Source: Actinomycetota bacterium (lineage in GTDB: Bacteria > Actinomycetota > Actinomycetes > Actinomycetales > Dermatophilaceae). From it: a DNA stretch of 43,534 nt. The notes beneath the pieces were generated by a model, which was not told the DNA's origin, ran no database searches, and was given only the letters and a program-made list of their open reading frames with translations. The translations under genes were made by a program, and so were the position numbers. Of the stretch, positions 16,542 through 25,643 are shown piece after piece. Position 1 is the stretch's first letter, and the number at the start of each line of letters is the position of its first letter. The stretch covers positions 1 to 43,534 of the forward strand of contig JAIUPO010000029.1 of NCBI GenBank assembly GCA_020160805.1, in the 5' to 3' direction.

Positions 16542-17033
16542 CTACTCGACGCGCTTGAGTTCCGCGGAGGCGTGGCTCTGCATGGGGTGCCCCGTGGCCG
16601 CCATATCCATGGCCCACATCAGATTGGAATTGACCAGGCCATAAAGCCGACTCGCCGCGTTGTACTCCTTCGCATGCGCGCTGCGCAGCACGCCATCGGT
16701 GCGCAACTCGATCTTGGCCGGCTCGGCCGTGCCGTAATAGAGCTCGAGGATCCCCGTCGGGTGGGTGAGCAGCAGTTCCGCCTCGCCCCCGGCCATCCGC
16801 CAAAAGCCCATCTCCGTCGAGGCCGGGCGGTCGATGGTGCCATCCTCATGCAGCAGCCAACTGCGCGTTTGCCACCGCAGGAAGGGCCGGCCGTCGTGTT
16901 CGACGACGATCTCCTGCCCGAAATTGCGCGACTCCATCGACGGATAGCCGACCACCCCCGCGCCCTCCCAACGCCCGATCAGCCACGCGAGCGGGCGGAT
17001 GTCCTCATGGATGGTCTCGTCGAGGTGGAACAC
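16542..17033 (-). CDS. Nitrobindin-like heme-binding beta-barrel protein (FABP-like)
   Basis: The 163-residue protein has the motif GRWEGAGVVGYP (about residues 20-31), matching GxWxGxGxxxYP of nitrobindins, and a C-terminal HASAELKRV whose His would be the heme axial ligand. Such proteins bind ferric heme and may act on nitric oxide or peroxynitrite. The start is GTG 17033. Copy 5 of the palindromic element lies 45 nt upstream of this start. Confidence 0.88.
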   Translation of the reverse strand: MFHLDETIHEDIRPLAWLIGRWEGAGVVGYPSMESRNFGQEIVVEHDGRPFLRWQTRSWLLHEDGTIDRPASTEMGFWRMAGGEAELLLTHPTGILELYYGTAEPAKIELRTDGVLRSAHAKEYNAASRLYGLVNSNLMWAMDMAATGHPMQSHASAELKRVE

Positions 17034-17077
17034 AGTTCGTCAGCGTAGTCGCGGGCACGCTCGAGGGCTCGGCTGTC

Positions 17078-17141
17078 CGTCGAGTTCGGGAAACACGCCG
17101 ACACCAACGCCCCACGCTCGGCGTGTTTCCCGATCTCGACG
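17078..17141. repeat. 64-nt palindromic element, copy 5 (between divergent starts)
   Basis: Left arm 17078-17099 is identical to all other copies. Right arm 17120-17141 carries the same single change as copy 4 (CCGATCTCGACG). The 20-nt centre begins GA and ends TC. It lies between the start codons of two divergent genes, so a terminator role is unlikely here. Confidence 0.92.
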
Positions 17142-17181
17142 CTGAGGGGTGAGGAGGCACGGGACGTGGGAACCTGGAGGT

Positions 17182-17550
17182 ATGCCGTCCGCTACCACCC
17201 TCGTCGTCAAGCTCACCGCAGGTGCCGAAGAGGCCGAGCGCGCCAACCAAGCCCTGACCGTCGCCGCGACGGCGCTCGCCAGTGGCGTGGACGTCAGCCT
17301 GTGGCTGACCGGTGAGGCGGCATGGCTCGCCGTCCCCGGCCGCGCCGCGGAGCTATCGCTGCCCCTCGCCGCCCCGGCGGAGGACCTCCTTGAAACGTTG
17401 CTTGCCGGCGGCTCGGTGACCGTATGCAGTCAATGCGCCGCCCGCCGTGACCTCACCGAGGCGGGCCTGCTCCCGGGTGTCACGATCCGTGGCGCGGCCG
17501 CCTTCGTCGAAGAGATCCTGCGCCCGGACACCCAAGCCCTCGTCTATTGA
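17182..17550 (+). CDS. DsrE-family protein
   Basis: A 122-residue DsrE/DsrF-like protein. Seen are LVVKLTAGAEEAERANQAL at the start, GVDVSLWLTGEAAWLA and a CxxC in VTVCSQCAARRD (about residues 84-95). DsrE-like proteins carry sulfur on cysteine, but the partner here is unknown. ATG 17182 matches the family N-terminus although GGAGG is almost touching it. An in-frame GTG at 17149, just past the palindromic element, would add 11 residues. Confidence 0.82.
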   Translation: MPSATTLVVKLTAGAEEAERANQALTVAATALASGVDVSLWLTGEAAWLAVPGRAAELSLPLAAPAEDLLETLLAGGSVTVCSQCAARRDLTEAGLLPGVTIRGAAAFVEEILRPDTQALVY

Positions 17551-17663
17551 GCCTCAGTTCGCACGAGGCTCGCGGCATCGTCGCGCCTGGCCACGCAAGC
17601 GCTCGTCCACTGAGCCGTCCGCTTCTCCGGAGGCGCCGCTTCCGGCTCGGCCGCGACGGCGGG

Positions 17664-18497
17664 TCAGCCCAGCAGCAGCTTGGCGATCGTCACGATGACG
17701 AAGCCGGGCGCGGCCAGGCTGGCGGCGGCGATGACGGCGGGGGCCACGGCATACCGGCTGCCCGGCAACTCTCCGAGCGCCACGCGGGTCGCTAGCGCAA
17801 CGACGGAGGCGCACGCGCCGAGCACCGCCGCCGCAGCCGTTGTGGCGGAGGTAGGCACGAGTAACGCTCCGATGAGGCCGCCGCAGGCGCCCAGGGCGGC
17901 GCCGGCGAGCAGGGTCAGGCCCCGCATACGTCCGGGCAGCAGCTCGGCGAACAAGCCCGCGGCGATTCCGGCGGCGGCGAGCGCCAGCGGGCGATCCGCG
18001 CCGCGCAGATCGGGCAGCACCGCCATGGCCATGACGGAGGCGACCAGCGTGAGGCCGCCGGCGGCGCTGGTCAGCGCCGTCACGACCCCGGCCTTGATGT
18101 CACCGCGCACCAACTGCATGAGAAAAGCGGCGATCAAGCCGACCGCGATGGCCACGGGCAGGTGGCGCAAGGCAATTCCGTAGGGGGCTTGATAGCCGGC
18201 CAGCACGATGGCGGCGGCCGTCACCGCCAGGCTCAGTCGGGTCCCCGTCGGTTCCGGCGAGTCGGTGAGAATCGGCCAGCCCCAGATCAGGAGCAGCACG
18301 GCCAGCGTGAGGGCGAGGAGGACGAACACGGCGCCGGCCGGTTCGCTGACCGTCAGCAGCGCTGCCCCAGCAAGGCACGCGATGAGCGTCGGCACAGATC
18401 GGGCCCGGGCCGCGGCGCTCGGACGCGGCTCCGATTCGGTGGCTATCGCGGACGCCTCGGACACGGCGGCCATCCTCTCACCGCCCGAGGCTCGCAT
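17664..18497 (-). CDS. Integral membrane protein of unknown function
   Basis: A 277-residue protein with a short cytoplasmic N-terminus and about eight hydrophobic segments from residue 36 to the end, very rich in Ala and Leu. I do not recognise a transporter motif. ATG 18497 is supported by AGGGG six bases before it; ATG 18473 is possible. It is downstream of the MoaD-like gene, separated by a hairpin region. Confidence 0.78.
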   Translation of the reverse strand: MRASGGERMAAVSEASAIATESEPRPSAAARARSVPTLIACLAGAALLTVSEPAGAVFVLLALTLAVLLLIWGWPILTDSPEPTGTRLSLAVTAAAIVLAGYQAPYGIALRHLPVAIAVGLIAAFLMQLVRGDIKAGVVTALTSAAGGLTLVASVMAMAVLPDLRGADRPLALAAAGIAAGLFAELLPGRMRGLTLLAGAALGACGGLIGALLVPTSATTAAAAVLGACASVVALATRVALGELPGSRYAVAPAVIAAASLAAPGFVIVTIAKLLLG

Positions 18498-18515
18498 CGG
18501 TCACCCCTCGCCGCG

Positions 18516-18565
18516 GGTTGTCTGCGCTTCGAGGTGCTTTCTAGCGGGTTGACGTGCAGACAACC
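18516..18565. repeat. Hairpin with CTTTCTAG-CGG loop, copy 1
   Basis: GGTTGTCTGC (18516-18525) pairs with GCAGACAACC (18556-18565) around a 30-nt loop containing GCTTTCTAGCGG. A hairpin at 38436-38486 has different arms but the loop core CTTTCTAGGCGG. It lies between the MoaD-like and membrane protein genes. Confidence 0.6.
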
Positions 18566-18642
18566 GACATCCGGAGAGAAATGAGCACCCCCCAACAAGC
18601 GGCCCCGGACGGGTCCCGCGGGCACGCGAGACAGGGGCGCGG

Positions 18643-18960
18643 TCAGCCGCCGGCGAAGGGCGGCAGGAACTCGATCGTCGCGCCGGGGGCGACGAGGGTG
18701 TCCGGCGTGGCGGCGATCCCGTCGACGAGCACGGCGCAGACCCCCAGGACGGCGACAGCATCCGGATGCCGGGCCGACGCGGCAGCGACGATCTCGGCCA
18801 CGCTGCCCGCCGGCAGGTCCTCGGTCGCCACACCCGCGGCCGCCTGCGCACCGGCCCAATAGCGCACGGTCACGCTCCCGCCGGCGTCTCCCAGGGGCGC
18901 GGCAGCAGCGCCCAGCGGCGGTTCCGTGTACTGATCGATTCGGAGGTCGTTGCTCATCAC
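18643..18960 (-). CDS. MoaD/ThiS-family sulfur carrier protein
   Basis: The 105-residue protein ends in PPFAGG; the C-terminal Gly-Gly is the site adenylated and thiocarboxylated in MoaD and ThiS. The ubiquitin-like fold occupies about residues 29-105 ([22 protein letters not shown]). About 28 residues at the N-terminus are extra. MoaD would serve molybdopterin synthesis, in line with FdhD and the MobA-like protein, but a role in another sulfur pathway is equally possible. It is divergent from glnR with only 18 nt between start codons. Confidence 0.83.
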   Translation of the reverse strand: MMSNDLRIDQYTEPPLGAAAAPLGDAGGSVTVRYWAGAQAAAGVATEDLPAGSVAEIVAAASARHPDAVAVLGVCAVLVDGIAATPDTLVAPGATIEFLPPFAGG

Positions 18961-18964
18961 CGCC

Positions 18965-18970
18965 TATCCT
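18965..18970 (+). promoter_or_regulatory. Candidate leaderless -10 element of glnR (TATCCT)
   Basis: TATCCT ends 8 nt before the glnR ATG at 18979. The 18-nt gap to the MoaD-like start leaves no room for a ribosome site, so a leaderless glnR transcript is likely. Confidence 0.5.
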
Positions 18971-18978
18971 GCCTTGTC

Positions 18979-19680
18979 ATGGCCCGGCTGCTGTTGTTGA
19001 CCAATGCGCTCGCCCCGAGCGCCGAGGTCCTGCCAGCCCTGTCCTTGCTCAGCCACCAGGTGCGCATCCTGCCCGCGGAGGCAAGCGCCCTGGTCCAGGC
19101 ACCCCCGTGCGACGCCCTGCTCGTCGATGCTCGCCGCGACCTGGCCTATGCCCGCAGCCTGACCCGTATCCTGCGCACCACGGGCGTCTCGGTGCCGCTC
19201 ATCGCCATCCTCACCGAGGGCGGGCTGGCCGGCGTCACGGCCGACTGGGGCGTCGATGACGTCCTGCTCGACACCGCCGGGCCCGCCGAGGTCGAGGCGC
19301 GCCTGCGCCTGGCGTCCGGAAGGGTCGTCCTCGTCGAGCCCGAGGTGGATGAAGCGCCGATCACTTCGGGCAATCTGGTCATCGACGAGGCGAGCTATTC
19401 CGCCCGCATCGGCGGCCGCGCGCTGGACCTGACCTATAAGGAATTCGAGCTCCTCAAATACCTCGCCCAGCACCCGAGCCGCGTCTTCACCCGGGCGCAA
19501 TTGCTGCAAGAAGTCTGGGGCTACGACTATTTCGGCGGCACCCGCACCGTCGATGTCCACATCCGCCGACTGCGCGCGAAGCTCGGCGGCGACTACGAAG
19601 TGCTGATCGGCACGGTTCGCAATGTCGGCTATCGCTTCGTGCCGGAGGAACTCCCCGCGCACGCCGATGCCGATGCCTAA
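18979..19680 (+). CDS. glnR: GlnR-type OmpR-family nitrogen regulator
   Basis: GlnR is the orphan response-regulator-like master regulator of nitrogen uptake in Actinobacteria. The 233-residue protein has a degenerate receiver domain ([50 protein letters not shown]) and a winged-helix DNA-binding domain ([38 protein letters not shown]). The start matches the usual GlnR N-terminus. It is followed by mshD, overlapping by 14 nt, as in M. tuberculosis Rv0818-Rv0819. No sensor kinase gene is adjacent. Confidence 0.92.
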   Translation: MARLLLLTNALAPSAEVLPALSLLSHQVRILPAEASALVQAPPCDALLVDARRDLAYARSLTRILRTTGVSVPLIAILTEGGLAGVTADWGVDDVLLDTAGPAEVEARLRLASGRVVLVEPEVDEAPITSGNLVIDEASYSARIGGRALDLTYKEFELLKYLAQHPSRVFTRAQLLQEVWGYDYFGGTRTVDVHIRRLRAKLGGDYEVLIGTVRNVGYRFVPEELPAHADADA

Positions 19681-20575
19681 GCCGCTGTCCGCTGCCGACC
19701 ACGCGGCCGTCCACGACCTGGCCGATGCCGCGAACAGCGCCGACGGCGTCCGGCCCCTGTCCGAGCGCACTCTGCTCGACCTCGACCTCCTCCACGAGAG
19801 CGTGCGCCACCTGCTCGTATGGCAGGGGGGTGAGCTGGCGGCATACGCCCAGCTCGGTCGGGAGCGCCAAGGTGAGCTAGTGGTCCACCCGGCGCACCGG
19901 CGCGCCGGGCACGGACGAAACCTCCTCACCAACCTCGCCGGACAGGGTGCGGCGGCCGTATGGGCGCACGGTGACCTCCCCGCCGCCCGCGCCCTCGCCG
20001 CGAGCGTCGGCTGGGAGCCGGTGCGCATCCTGCGCAAGCTCAGTCGCCCTCTCGCAGAGGAGGATTCCGCGCCGGTCACACTGCCGGAGGGGCACGCCAT
20101 ACGCGGCTTCGTGCCCGGCCAGGACGAGGCCGACTGGCTGCGGATCAATGCGCTCGCGTTCGCCGACCATCCCGAGCAGGGCCGCGTCACCCGCAACGAT
20201 CTGGACCGGCTGATCGCTCAGGACTGGTTCGACCCTGCCGGCCTACTGCTGCTCACCGACGCCAGCGGCGCTGTCATCGGATCGCACTGGACCAAGGTCG
20301 ATCCGGCCGAGCGTGCACCCGCCGCCGACGGCTCGCCCGTGCCCGCCGGGGAGGTGTATGTCGTCGCCCTCGACCCCGCCGTCCATGGCCGCGGGCTGGC
20401 CGGTCCCCTGACCGCCGCCGGGCTGGCCCATCTGGCCGCGCGGGGTCTGCGCTCGGTCGTGCTCTATGTTGACGACGACAACACCGCCGCCCTGCGCACC
20501 TATCGCCGCCTCGGCTTCACCGACCTCGAGGTGCATGCCCAGTACGCGCCGGTGTCGGCAGCCCGCCCAGCCTGA
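19667..20575 (+). CDS. mshD: Mycothiol acetyltransferase
   Basis: MshD acetylates Cys-GlcN-inositol with acetyl-CoA, the last step of mycothiol synthesis. The 302-residue protein has two tandem GNAT domains: the first about 1-135 ([17 protein letters not shown]), the second about 145-300 ([41 protein letters not shown]). The start overlaps glnR; ATG 19667 and ATG 19673 are both possible. The gene is followed by ppk1 after a gap of about 13 nt. Confidence 0.93.
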   Translation: MPMPKPLSAADHAAVHDLADAANSADGVRPLSERTLLDLDLLHESVRHLLVWQGGELAAYAQLGRERQGELVVHPAHRRAGHGRNLLTNLAGQGAAAVWAHGDLPAARALAASVGWEPVRILRKLSRPLAEEDSAPVTLPEGHAIRGFVPGQDEADWLRINALAFADHPEQGRVTRNDLDRLIAQDWFDPAGLLLLTDASGAVIGSHWTKVDPAERAPAADGSPVPAGEVYVVALDPAVHGRGLAGPLTAAGLAHLAARGLRSVVLYVDDDNTAALRTYRRLGFTDLEVHAQYAPVSAARPA

Positions 20576-20588
20576 CAAGATGTCGGGT

Positions 20589-22886
20589 ATGACGACCCCC
20601 CACGACGTGCAACCCGCGGGCGAGTGGGATCTCACCGAACTCGACGATGGCTCCCAGTCGGCCATGCCCGAGATTGACGGTGCCCCACTCGGGGATATCA
20701 CCTTCGCCGCGACGGCGAGTTCCCGGATGCCACTGCGCGCCCCCAATGGTCGCTTCGTCCGCGCCGGCGGTCAGGTCGTCGACAACAAGGGCCTGCCCGA
20801 GGACCGCTTCCTGGACCGTGAAGTCTCCTGGCTGCAGTTCAACGAGCGCGTTCTGCAGTTGGCCGCCGACCCGGACTTGCCGCTCCTGGAACGGGCCCGA
20901 TTCCTCGCGATCTTCAGCAGCAATCTCGACGAATTCTTCATGGTGCGCGTGGCCGGCCTGAAGCGCCGCATCGCGACCGGCATCGCCGTCCGGTCCGCGT
21001 CCGGCCTGGAGCCGCGCGAAGTGCTGGAAAAGATCTCGGCCGTCAGCGCGGAACTCCTTGCGGCACAGTCGCAAATCTTCCACGAGCAGATCCGGCCCGC
21101 ACTGGAGGATGAGGGCATTTCGCTGGTGCGCTGGGACGAACTCAGCGATGGCGAGCAGACCCGGCTCACCGGCTACTTCACCGACAACATCTTCCCGGTC
21201 CTGACCCCCTTGGCCGTCGACCCGGCGCACCCGTTCCCCTATATCTCCGGGCTCTCGCTGAACCTCGCCGTCGTGCTCATGAACCCCAAGTCGGAGAAGG
21301 AGCATTTCGCGCGGGTCAAGGTCCCCGAGATGCTTCCCCGGCTGGTCAAGGTCGAGGTGGCCGACGAGGCCTCCGTTGACGAGCTTTTCGACACCCGTTT
21401 CGTTCCGCTCGAGGACCTGATCTCGGCCCATCTCGACCAACTCTTCCCGGGCATGGTCGTGCTGGAGAGCTTCACCTTCCGCGTCACCCGCAATGAGGAT
21501 CTCGAGGTCGAGGAGGATGACGCCGAAAATCTGCTGACCGCGCTGGAGCGCGAGCTGACCCGGCGCCGGTTCGGCCCGCCGATCCGCCTCGAAGTCGATG
21601 CCGAGATGGACGAGCATGTGCTCGACCTGCTCGTGCGCGAACTCGGCGTCAGCGTCAGCGAGGTCTACAAGCTGCCCGAGCCGCTCGACCTGCGCGCCCT
21701 CAATATCGTCGCGGACATCGACCGCTCGGACTTGCACTACGAGCGATTCGTGCCGCGCACCAATGCCGATCTGGCCCCGACCGAGTCGGCTAAGGCCCGT
21801 GACATCTTCGCGAGCATCCGCAAGCAGGACATCCTGCTGCACCACCCATATGACAGCTTCTCCACCTCGGTGCAGGCCTTCATCGGCCAGGCGGCCGCGG
21901 ACCCACACGTGCTGGCGATCAAGCAGACGCTTTATCGCACCTCCGGTGACAGCCCGATCATTGACGCGCTCATCGATGCCGCCGCCGCGGGCAAGCAGGT
22001 GCTGGCGCTCGTGGAGATCAAGGCCCGCTTCGATGAAGAGAACAACATCTCCTGGGCCCGCAAGCTGGAGCACGCCGGCGTGCATGTCGTCTATGGCATC
22101 GTGGGCTTGAAGACGCACTGCAAGCTCTCGCTCGTCGTGCGCCAAGAGGCCGAAGGCCTGCGTCGCTACTGCCATATCGGCACCGGCAACTACAACCCCA
22201 AAACTGCTCGCCTGTATGAAGATCTGGGCCTTCTCACCTGCGATCCGGTTGTCGGGGAGGACCTGACCCGGCTGTTCAACCAACTCTCCGGCCTCGCCCC
22301 GCGCAGCCGGTTCAAGCGGCTGCTTGTGGCGCCTCGATCGGTGCGCTCCGGCTTGATCGACCTCATCGACGCCGAGATCGAGCACGCACGGTCCGGGGCT
22401 GGTGGCCGAATCGGGTTGAAGGTCAACAGCATTGTCGACGAGAAGCTGATCGACGCGCTCTACCGCGCGTCCCAGGCCGGCGTCGAGGTGCAGATCTGGG
22501 TCCGCGGCATCTGCGCCCTGCGGCCCGGCCTGCCTGGGGTTTCGGAGAATATCGAGGTGCGCTCGGTGCTCGGACGCTTCCTCGAACACTCCCGCGTCTT
22601 CGTCTTCGGTGGCGGCGGGCAACCGATCGCCTTCATCGGCAGCGCCGACATGATGCACCGCAATCTCGATCGCCGCGTCGAGGCTCTCGTCCAACTGAAC
22701 CCGCACCACACGCGCGAAGTCATGGCGCTGATGGAGCGTGGCCGCAGCGACCGTTACGCGCACTGGCGCCTGGGCCCGGACGGCCGCTGGGTCCGTTTCC
22801 ACCGCGGCGATTCCGGGCCGCTGGCGGACATCCAGGCCGATCTCATCGAGCTCTACGCCAAGCGCCGTCGTCGGGCCAGCCGCTAG
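20589..22886 (+). CDS. ppk1: Polyphosphate kinase 1
   Basis: PPK1 makes polyphosphate from ATP reversibly. The 765-residue protein has a variable N-terminus (about 1-70), then [20 protein letters not shown], the helical domain, and two PLD-like catalytic domains. [20 protein letters not shown] holds a conserved phosphorylation-type His, and [11 protein letters not shown] lies just before it. The C-terminal [20 protein letters not shown] and [17 protein letters not shown] complete the family pattern. An in-frame ATG at 20580 is an alternative start. It is followed 9 nt later by the MutT1-like gene. Confidence 0.95.
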   Translation: MTTPHDVQPAGEWDLTELDDGSQSAMPEIDGAPLGDITFAATASSRMPLRAPNGRFVRAGGQVVDNKGLPEDRFLDREVSWLQFNERVLQLAADPDLPLLERARFLAIFSSNLDEFFMVRVAGLKRRIATGIAVRSASGLEPREVLEKISAVSAELLAAQSQIFHEQIRPALEDEGISLVRWDELSDGEQTRLTGYFTDNIFPVLTPLAVDPAHPFPYISGLSLNLAVVLMNPKSEKEHFARVKVPEMLPRLVKVEVADEASVDELFDTRFVPLEDLISAHLDQLFPGMVVLESFTFRVTRNEDLEVEEDDAENLLTALERELTRRRFGPPIRLEVDAEMDEHVLDLLVRELGVSVSEVYKLPEPLDLRALNIVADIDRSDLHYERFVPRTNADLAPTESAKARDIFASIRKQDILLHHPYDSFSTSVQAFIGQAAADPHVLAIKQTLYRTSGDSPIIDALIDAAAAGKQVLALVEIKARFDEENNISWARKLEHAGVHVVYGIVGLKTHCKLSLVVRQEAEGLRRYCHIGTGNYNPKTARLYEDLGLLTCDPVVGEDLTRLFNQLSGLAPRSRFKRLLVAPRSVRSGLIDLIDAEIEHARSGAGGRIGLKVNSIVDEKLIDALYRASQAGVEVQIWVRGICALRPGLPGVSENIEVRSVLGRFLEHSRVFVFGGGGQPIAFIGSADMMHRNLDRRVEALVQLNPHHTREVMALMERGRSDRYAHWRLGPDGRWVRFHRGDSGPLADIQADLIELYAKRRRRASR

Positions 22887-22895
22887 GTCCTGGCC

Positions 22896-23837
22896 ATGCC
22901 TCCTTCTCGTTCGGTTCCCGCCGCTGGCACTCTGCCCTGGCGCGTCGTCGACGGCGAACTGCAAGTGCTGCTGGTCCATCGCCCGCGGTATGACGACTGG
23001 TCCTGGGCTAAGGGCAAGCTCGACCCGGGCGAGGATTACGCCATCGCCGCCTCCCGCGAGACCTACGAGGAGACGGACTTCATGGTCCGCCTCGGTCGTC
23101 CCCTGCCGGATGCGCGTTATCAAATCCTGGAGCGGGACCACACCTTCGCGGTGAAGTCTGTGCGCTACTGGGCCTCGACGGTCATTGGTGGAAATGGCAA
23201 GCCCCGCAACGAGATTGACAAGGTCGCGTGGATGTCACCGACCCAGGCGCACGCGGCCCTGGACTATGCCCGCGATCGCGACCAATTGTTGGCCCTGGTC
23301 GCGATGCACCGGGCTGGCGAGCTCGACACGTGGCCGCTGATCATCGTCCGGCACGCGACCGCGCTCCCCCGCTCCAAATGGTCGCAGAAGGATTGGTTGC
23401 GGCCCCTGGACCCGGAGGGGCAGGCCCGCGCTGAGGCACTCGTGCCGGTCCTGACGGCATACGGCCCACTGCGCGCCGTGAGCAGTTCCAGCGTCCGCTG
23501 CCGCGACACCTTGGCGCCCTATGCGCGCGCCGGCAAAACAGCCCTGAAGCTGCGAGATTCACTCTCCGAAGAGGTCTTCGACAAGAATCCCGAGCGCGCC
23601 CTGAAGACGGTGCGCAAGGTGATCCGCCGTGGTCGGCCGACCGCTCTGTGCTCCCACCGGCCCTTGCTGCCGGCAATCCTCACGGAACTCCTTGAGGTCG
23701 CGGCCGACGCCGATGTGGCGGCGCTGCTTCAGGAGTCGATCGAGCTGGGTATGGACAAGGGCGAGGCGATCGTCTGCCACCTGAGCGGCACGAGAGCTGA
23801 CGCGAAAATCGTTGCTGCGGAACGGCATACTCCCTGA
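22896..23837 (+). CDS. MutT1-like Nudix hydrolase fused to a histidine phosphatase domain
   Basis: The 313-residue protein has a Nudix domain (about 8-135) and a histidine-phosphatase domain (about 150-300, starting LIIVRHATA). This is the layout of mycobacterial MutT1, which acts on 8-oxo-dGTP and diadenosine polyphosphates and lies beside ppk1 there too. The Nudix box at residues 40-62 (GKLDPGE, then RETYEETDF) differs from the consensus: the usual Gly is Asp61 and the hydrophobic residue after RE is Thr56. The catalytic Glu residues remain. The phosphatase motif reads RHA rather than RHG. Confidence 0.9.
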   Translation: MPPSRSVPAAGTLPWRVVDGELQVLLVHRPRYDDWSWAKGKLDPGEDYAIAASRETYEETDFMVRLGRPLPDARYQILERDHTFAVKSVRYWASTVIGGNGKPRNEIDKVAWMSPTQAHAALDYARDRDQLLALVAMHRAGELDTWPLIIVRHATALPRSKWSQKDWLRPLDPEGQARAEALVPVLTAYGPLRAVSSSSVRCRDTLAPYARAGKTALKLRDSLSEEVFDKNPERALKTVRKVIRRGRPTALCSHRPLLPAILTELLEVAADADVAALLQESIELGMDKGEAIVCHLSGTRADAKIVAAERHTP

Positions 23838-23853
23838 TCGCAAAGCTGCGCGA

Positions 23854-23880
23854 CGATCGGCGCCCCCTGCCCGCCGATCG
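23854..23880. terminator. Hairpin between convergent MutT1-like and pstB genes
   Basis: CGATCGGCG (23854-23862) pairs exactly with CGCCGATCG (23872-23880) across a 9-nt C-rich loop in the 72-nt convergent gap. It is a likely two-way terminator without a T-run. Confidence 0.6.
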
Positions 23881-23909
23881 CCGCGCCCCGTCAGGGGATT
23901 GTCAACCTC

Positions 23910-24686
23910 TCACCCGAAGCGGCCGGAGATGTAGTCCTCGGTCGCCTTTTCGCTGGGGTTGTTGAAGATTCGGCTCGTGGAGTCGATCTCGACGAGCTTG
24001 CCCGGCTGGCCGGTGGCCTTGAGGTTGAAGAAGGCCGTCTGGTCCGAGACGCGGGCCGCCTGCTGCATGTTGTGCGTCACGATGACGATCGTGTAGCGCT
24101 CTTTCAGGTCGTTGATCAGATCCTCGATCGCGAGCGTCGAGATCGGGTCGAGCGCCGAGCAGGGCTCGTCCATCAGCAAGACCTGCGGCTCCACGGCGAT
24201 GGCGCGCGCGATGCACAAGCGCTGCTGCTGGCCGCCGGAGAGGCCGGCGCCCGGCTTGTCGAGGCGGTCCTTGACCTCATTCCACAGGTTGGCGCCCTTG
24301 AGTGACTTCTCGACGACCTCGTCGAGGCGCGCCTTGTTCTTGACGCCATTGAGCTTCAGCCCGGCCGCGACATTGTCGCGAATCGTCATGGTGGGGAACG
24401 GATTCGGGCGCTGGAAGACCATGCCGACGGTGCGGCGCACGCCGACCGGGTCGACATCCTTGGCGTACAGGTCTTGGCCGTCGAGGAGCACCTTGCCCTC
24501 GACTCGGCCGCCGGGGATGACTTCGTGCATGCGGTTGAGGGTGCGCAGCACCGTGGACTTGCCGCAGCCGGACGGGCCGATGAAGGCGGTGACGGCGCGG
24601 GGTTCGATGCTCATCGAGACGCCCTCAACGGCCTTGAAGTTGCCATAGAAGATGTCCAGGTCGCTGACGTCGATGCGCTTGGCCAT
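23910..24686 (-). CDS. pstB: Phosphate ABC transporter ATP-binding protein PstB
   Basis: The 258-residue ATPase powers high-affinity phosphate import at the membrane. Seen are Walker [10 protein letters not shown] (about residues 37-45), the signature [14 protein letters not shown], Walker [14 protein letters not shown] and the switch [13 protein letters not shown]. The C-terminus [14 protein letters not shown] is typical of PstB. It is the last gene of pstS-pstC-pstA-pstB; no phoU follows it. Confidence 0.97.
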   Translation of the reverse strand: MAKRIDVSDLDIFYGNFKAVEGVSMSIEPRAVTAFIGPSGCGKSTVLRTLNRMHEVIPGGRVEGKVLLDGQDLYAKDVDPVGVRRTVGMVFQRPNPFPTMTIRDNVAAGLKLNGVKNKARLDEVVEKSLKGANLWNEVKDRLDKPGAGLSGGQQQRLCIARAIAVEPQVLLMDEPCSALDPISTLAIEDLINDLKERYTIVIVTHNMQQAARVSDQTAFFNLKATGQPGKLVEIDSTSRIFNNPSEKATEDYISGRFG

Positions 24687-24722
24687 GGTGGGGATCGCCC
24701 TTGTCTGGGTTGGTGGTCGGGG

Positions 24723-25643
24723 TCAGACCTTGCTGAAGCGGCTCGCGAGCCGGCCCAGCAGGTTGAGCAGGAGGATGAGGAGGATCAGCGTGAGTGCGGC
24801 CGCCCAGATCCGGTCGTATGCCGGGAGCGTCACCGCCTGGTCGCGGTCCTGGTTGATCATCGTCGGAAGCGTCGCCATATTGCCGCCGAATAGATCGGTC
24901 GCGATGGCCTTGGTGTAGGGCCCAAGGATCAGCAGCGGAGCTGTCTCGCCCATCACTCGGGCCAGGCCGAGCAGGACGCCGGTGATGATTCCGGAGAAGG
25001 CCGTCGGCAGGACGACCGAAAAGATCGTCTTCCACTTCGGCACGCCCAGGGCGTATGCCGCCTCCCGCAACTCGTTCGGGACGAGCTTGAGCATTTCCTC
25101 GGTCGAGCGGACGACGACCGGGATCATCAGCAGGGTCAGCGCGAAGCAGACGAAGATGCCCGAGCGCTGGAAGCCGAAGGCGTTGACAAAGACGGCATAG
25201 ATGAACAAGCCCGCGACGATGGACGGCACGCCGGTGAGGATGTCGACCATGAAGCTGACGGTCCGGGCGAACCGGCCGCGGCCATACTCCACGAGGTAGA
25301 CCGCGGTCAGCACCCCGATCGGCACCGAAATCAGTGCGGTCACCAGGCCCTGAATCAGGGTGCCCTGGATGGCGTGGACGGCGCCGCCGCCCTCGCGTCG
25401 GGCCGTGACTCCCTGTTGGGAGTTGGTCCACCAGGTGGAGTCGAGGATGAGGTGGCCGCCCTTGACCGCGACCGTGACGAGGATCCACACCAGTGGGATG
25501 ACGGCGATGGCGAAGGCGGCCCACATGACGAATGTCGCGATGGAGTTCTTCAGCGCGCGGCCACCACTCTTGCCACCGAGGTCGAGGTCGCGGGGCTCGG
25601 CCAACGAGTGATCCCGCGGAAAGTCGTTGGTAATGGCGGTCAT
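24723..25643 (-). CDS. pstA: Phosphate ABC transporter permease PstA
   Basis: The 306-residue permease has six predicted membrane segments starting at about residue 36, and the ABC permease EAA loop ELREAAYALGVPKWKTIFSVV. It pairs with PstC to form the phosphate channel. The start ATG 25643 overlaps the pstC stop (ATGA). A 36-nt gap precedes pstB. Confidence 0.95.
   Translation of the reverse strand: MTAITNDFPRDHSLAEPRDLDLGGKSGGRALKNSIATFVMWAAFAIAVIPLVWILVTVAVKGGHLILDSTWWTNSQQGVTARREGGGAVHAIQGTLIQGLVTALISVPIGVLTAVYLVEYGRGRFARTVSFMVDILTGVPSIVAGLFIYAVFVNAFGFQRSGIFVCFALTLLMIPVVVRSTEEMLKLVPNELREAAYALGVPKWKTIFSVVLPTAFSGIITGVLLGLARVMGETAPLLILGPYTKAIATDLFGGNMATLPTMINQDRDQAVTLPAYDRIWAAALTLILLILLLNLLGRLASRFSKV

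Noticed and set aside
7495-17141. Five conserved palindromes with variable 20-nt centres as a CRISPR-like array
   Set aside because: The copies are hundreds to thousands of bases apart, one is inside a gene, there are no regular spacers between repeats, and no cas genes are present.
18581-18862. Plus-strand frame starting ATGAGCACC after GGAGAG
   Set aside because: It has a fair ribosome site but runs antisense through the MoaD-like gene and has no domain. The MoaD-like gene with its Gly-Gly end is the better call.
20517-23141. Very long open frame on the minus strand
   Set aside because: It is antisense to ppk1 and the MutT1-like gene, both with clear family motifs. Long antisense frames are expected in high-GC coding DNA, and its translation shows no recognisable domain.
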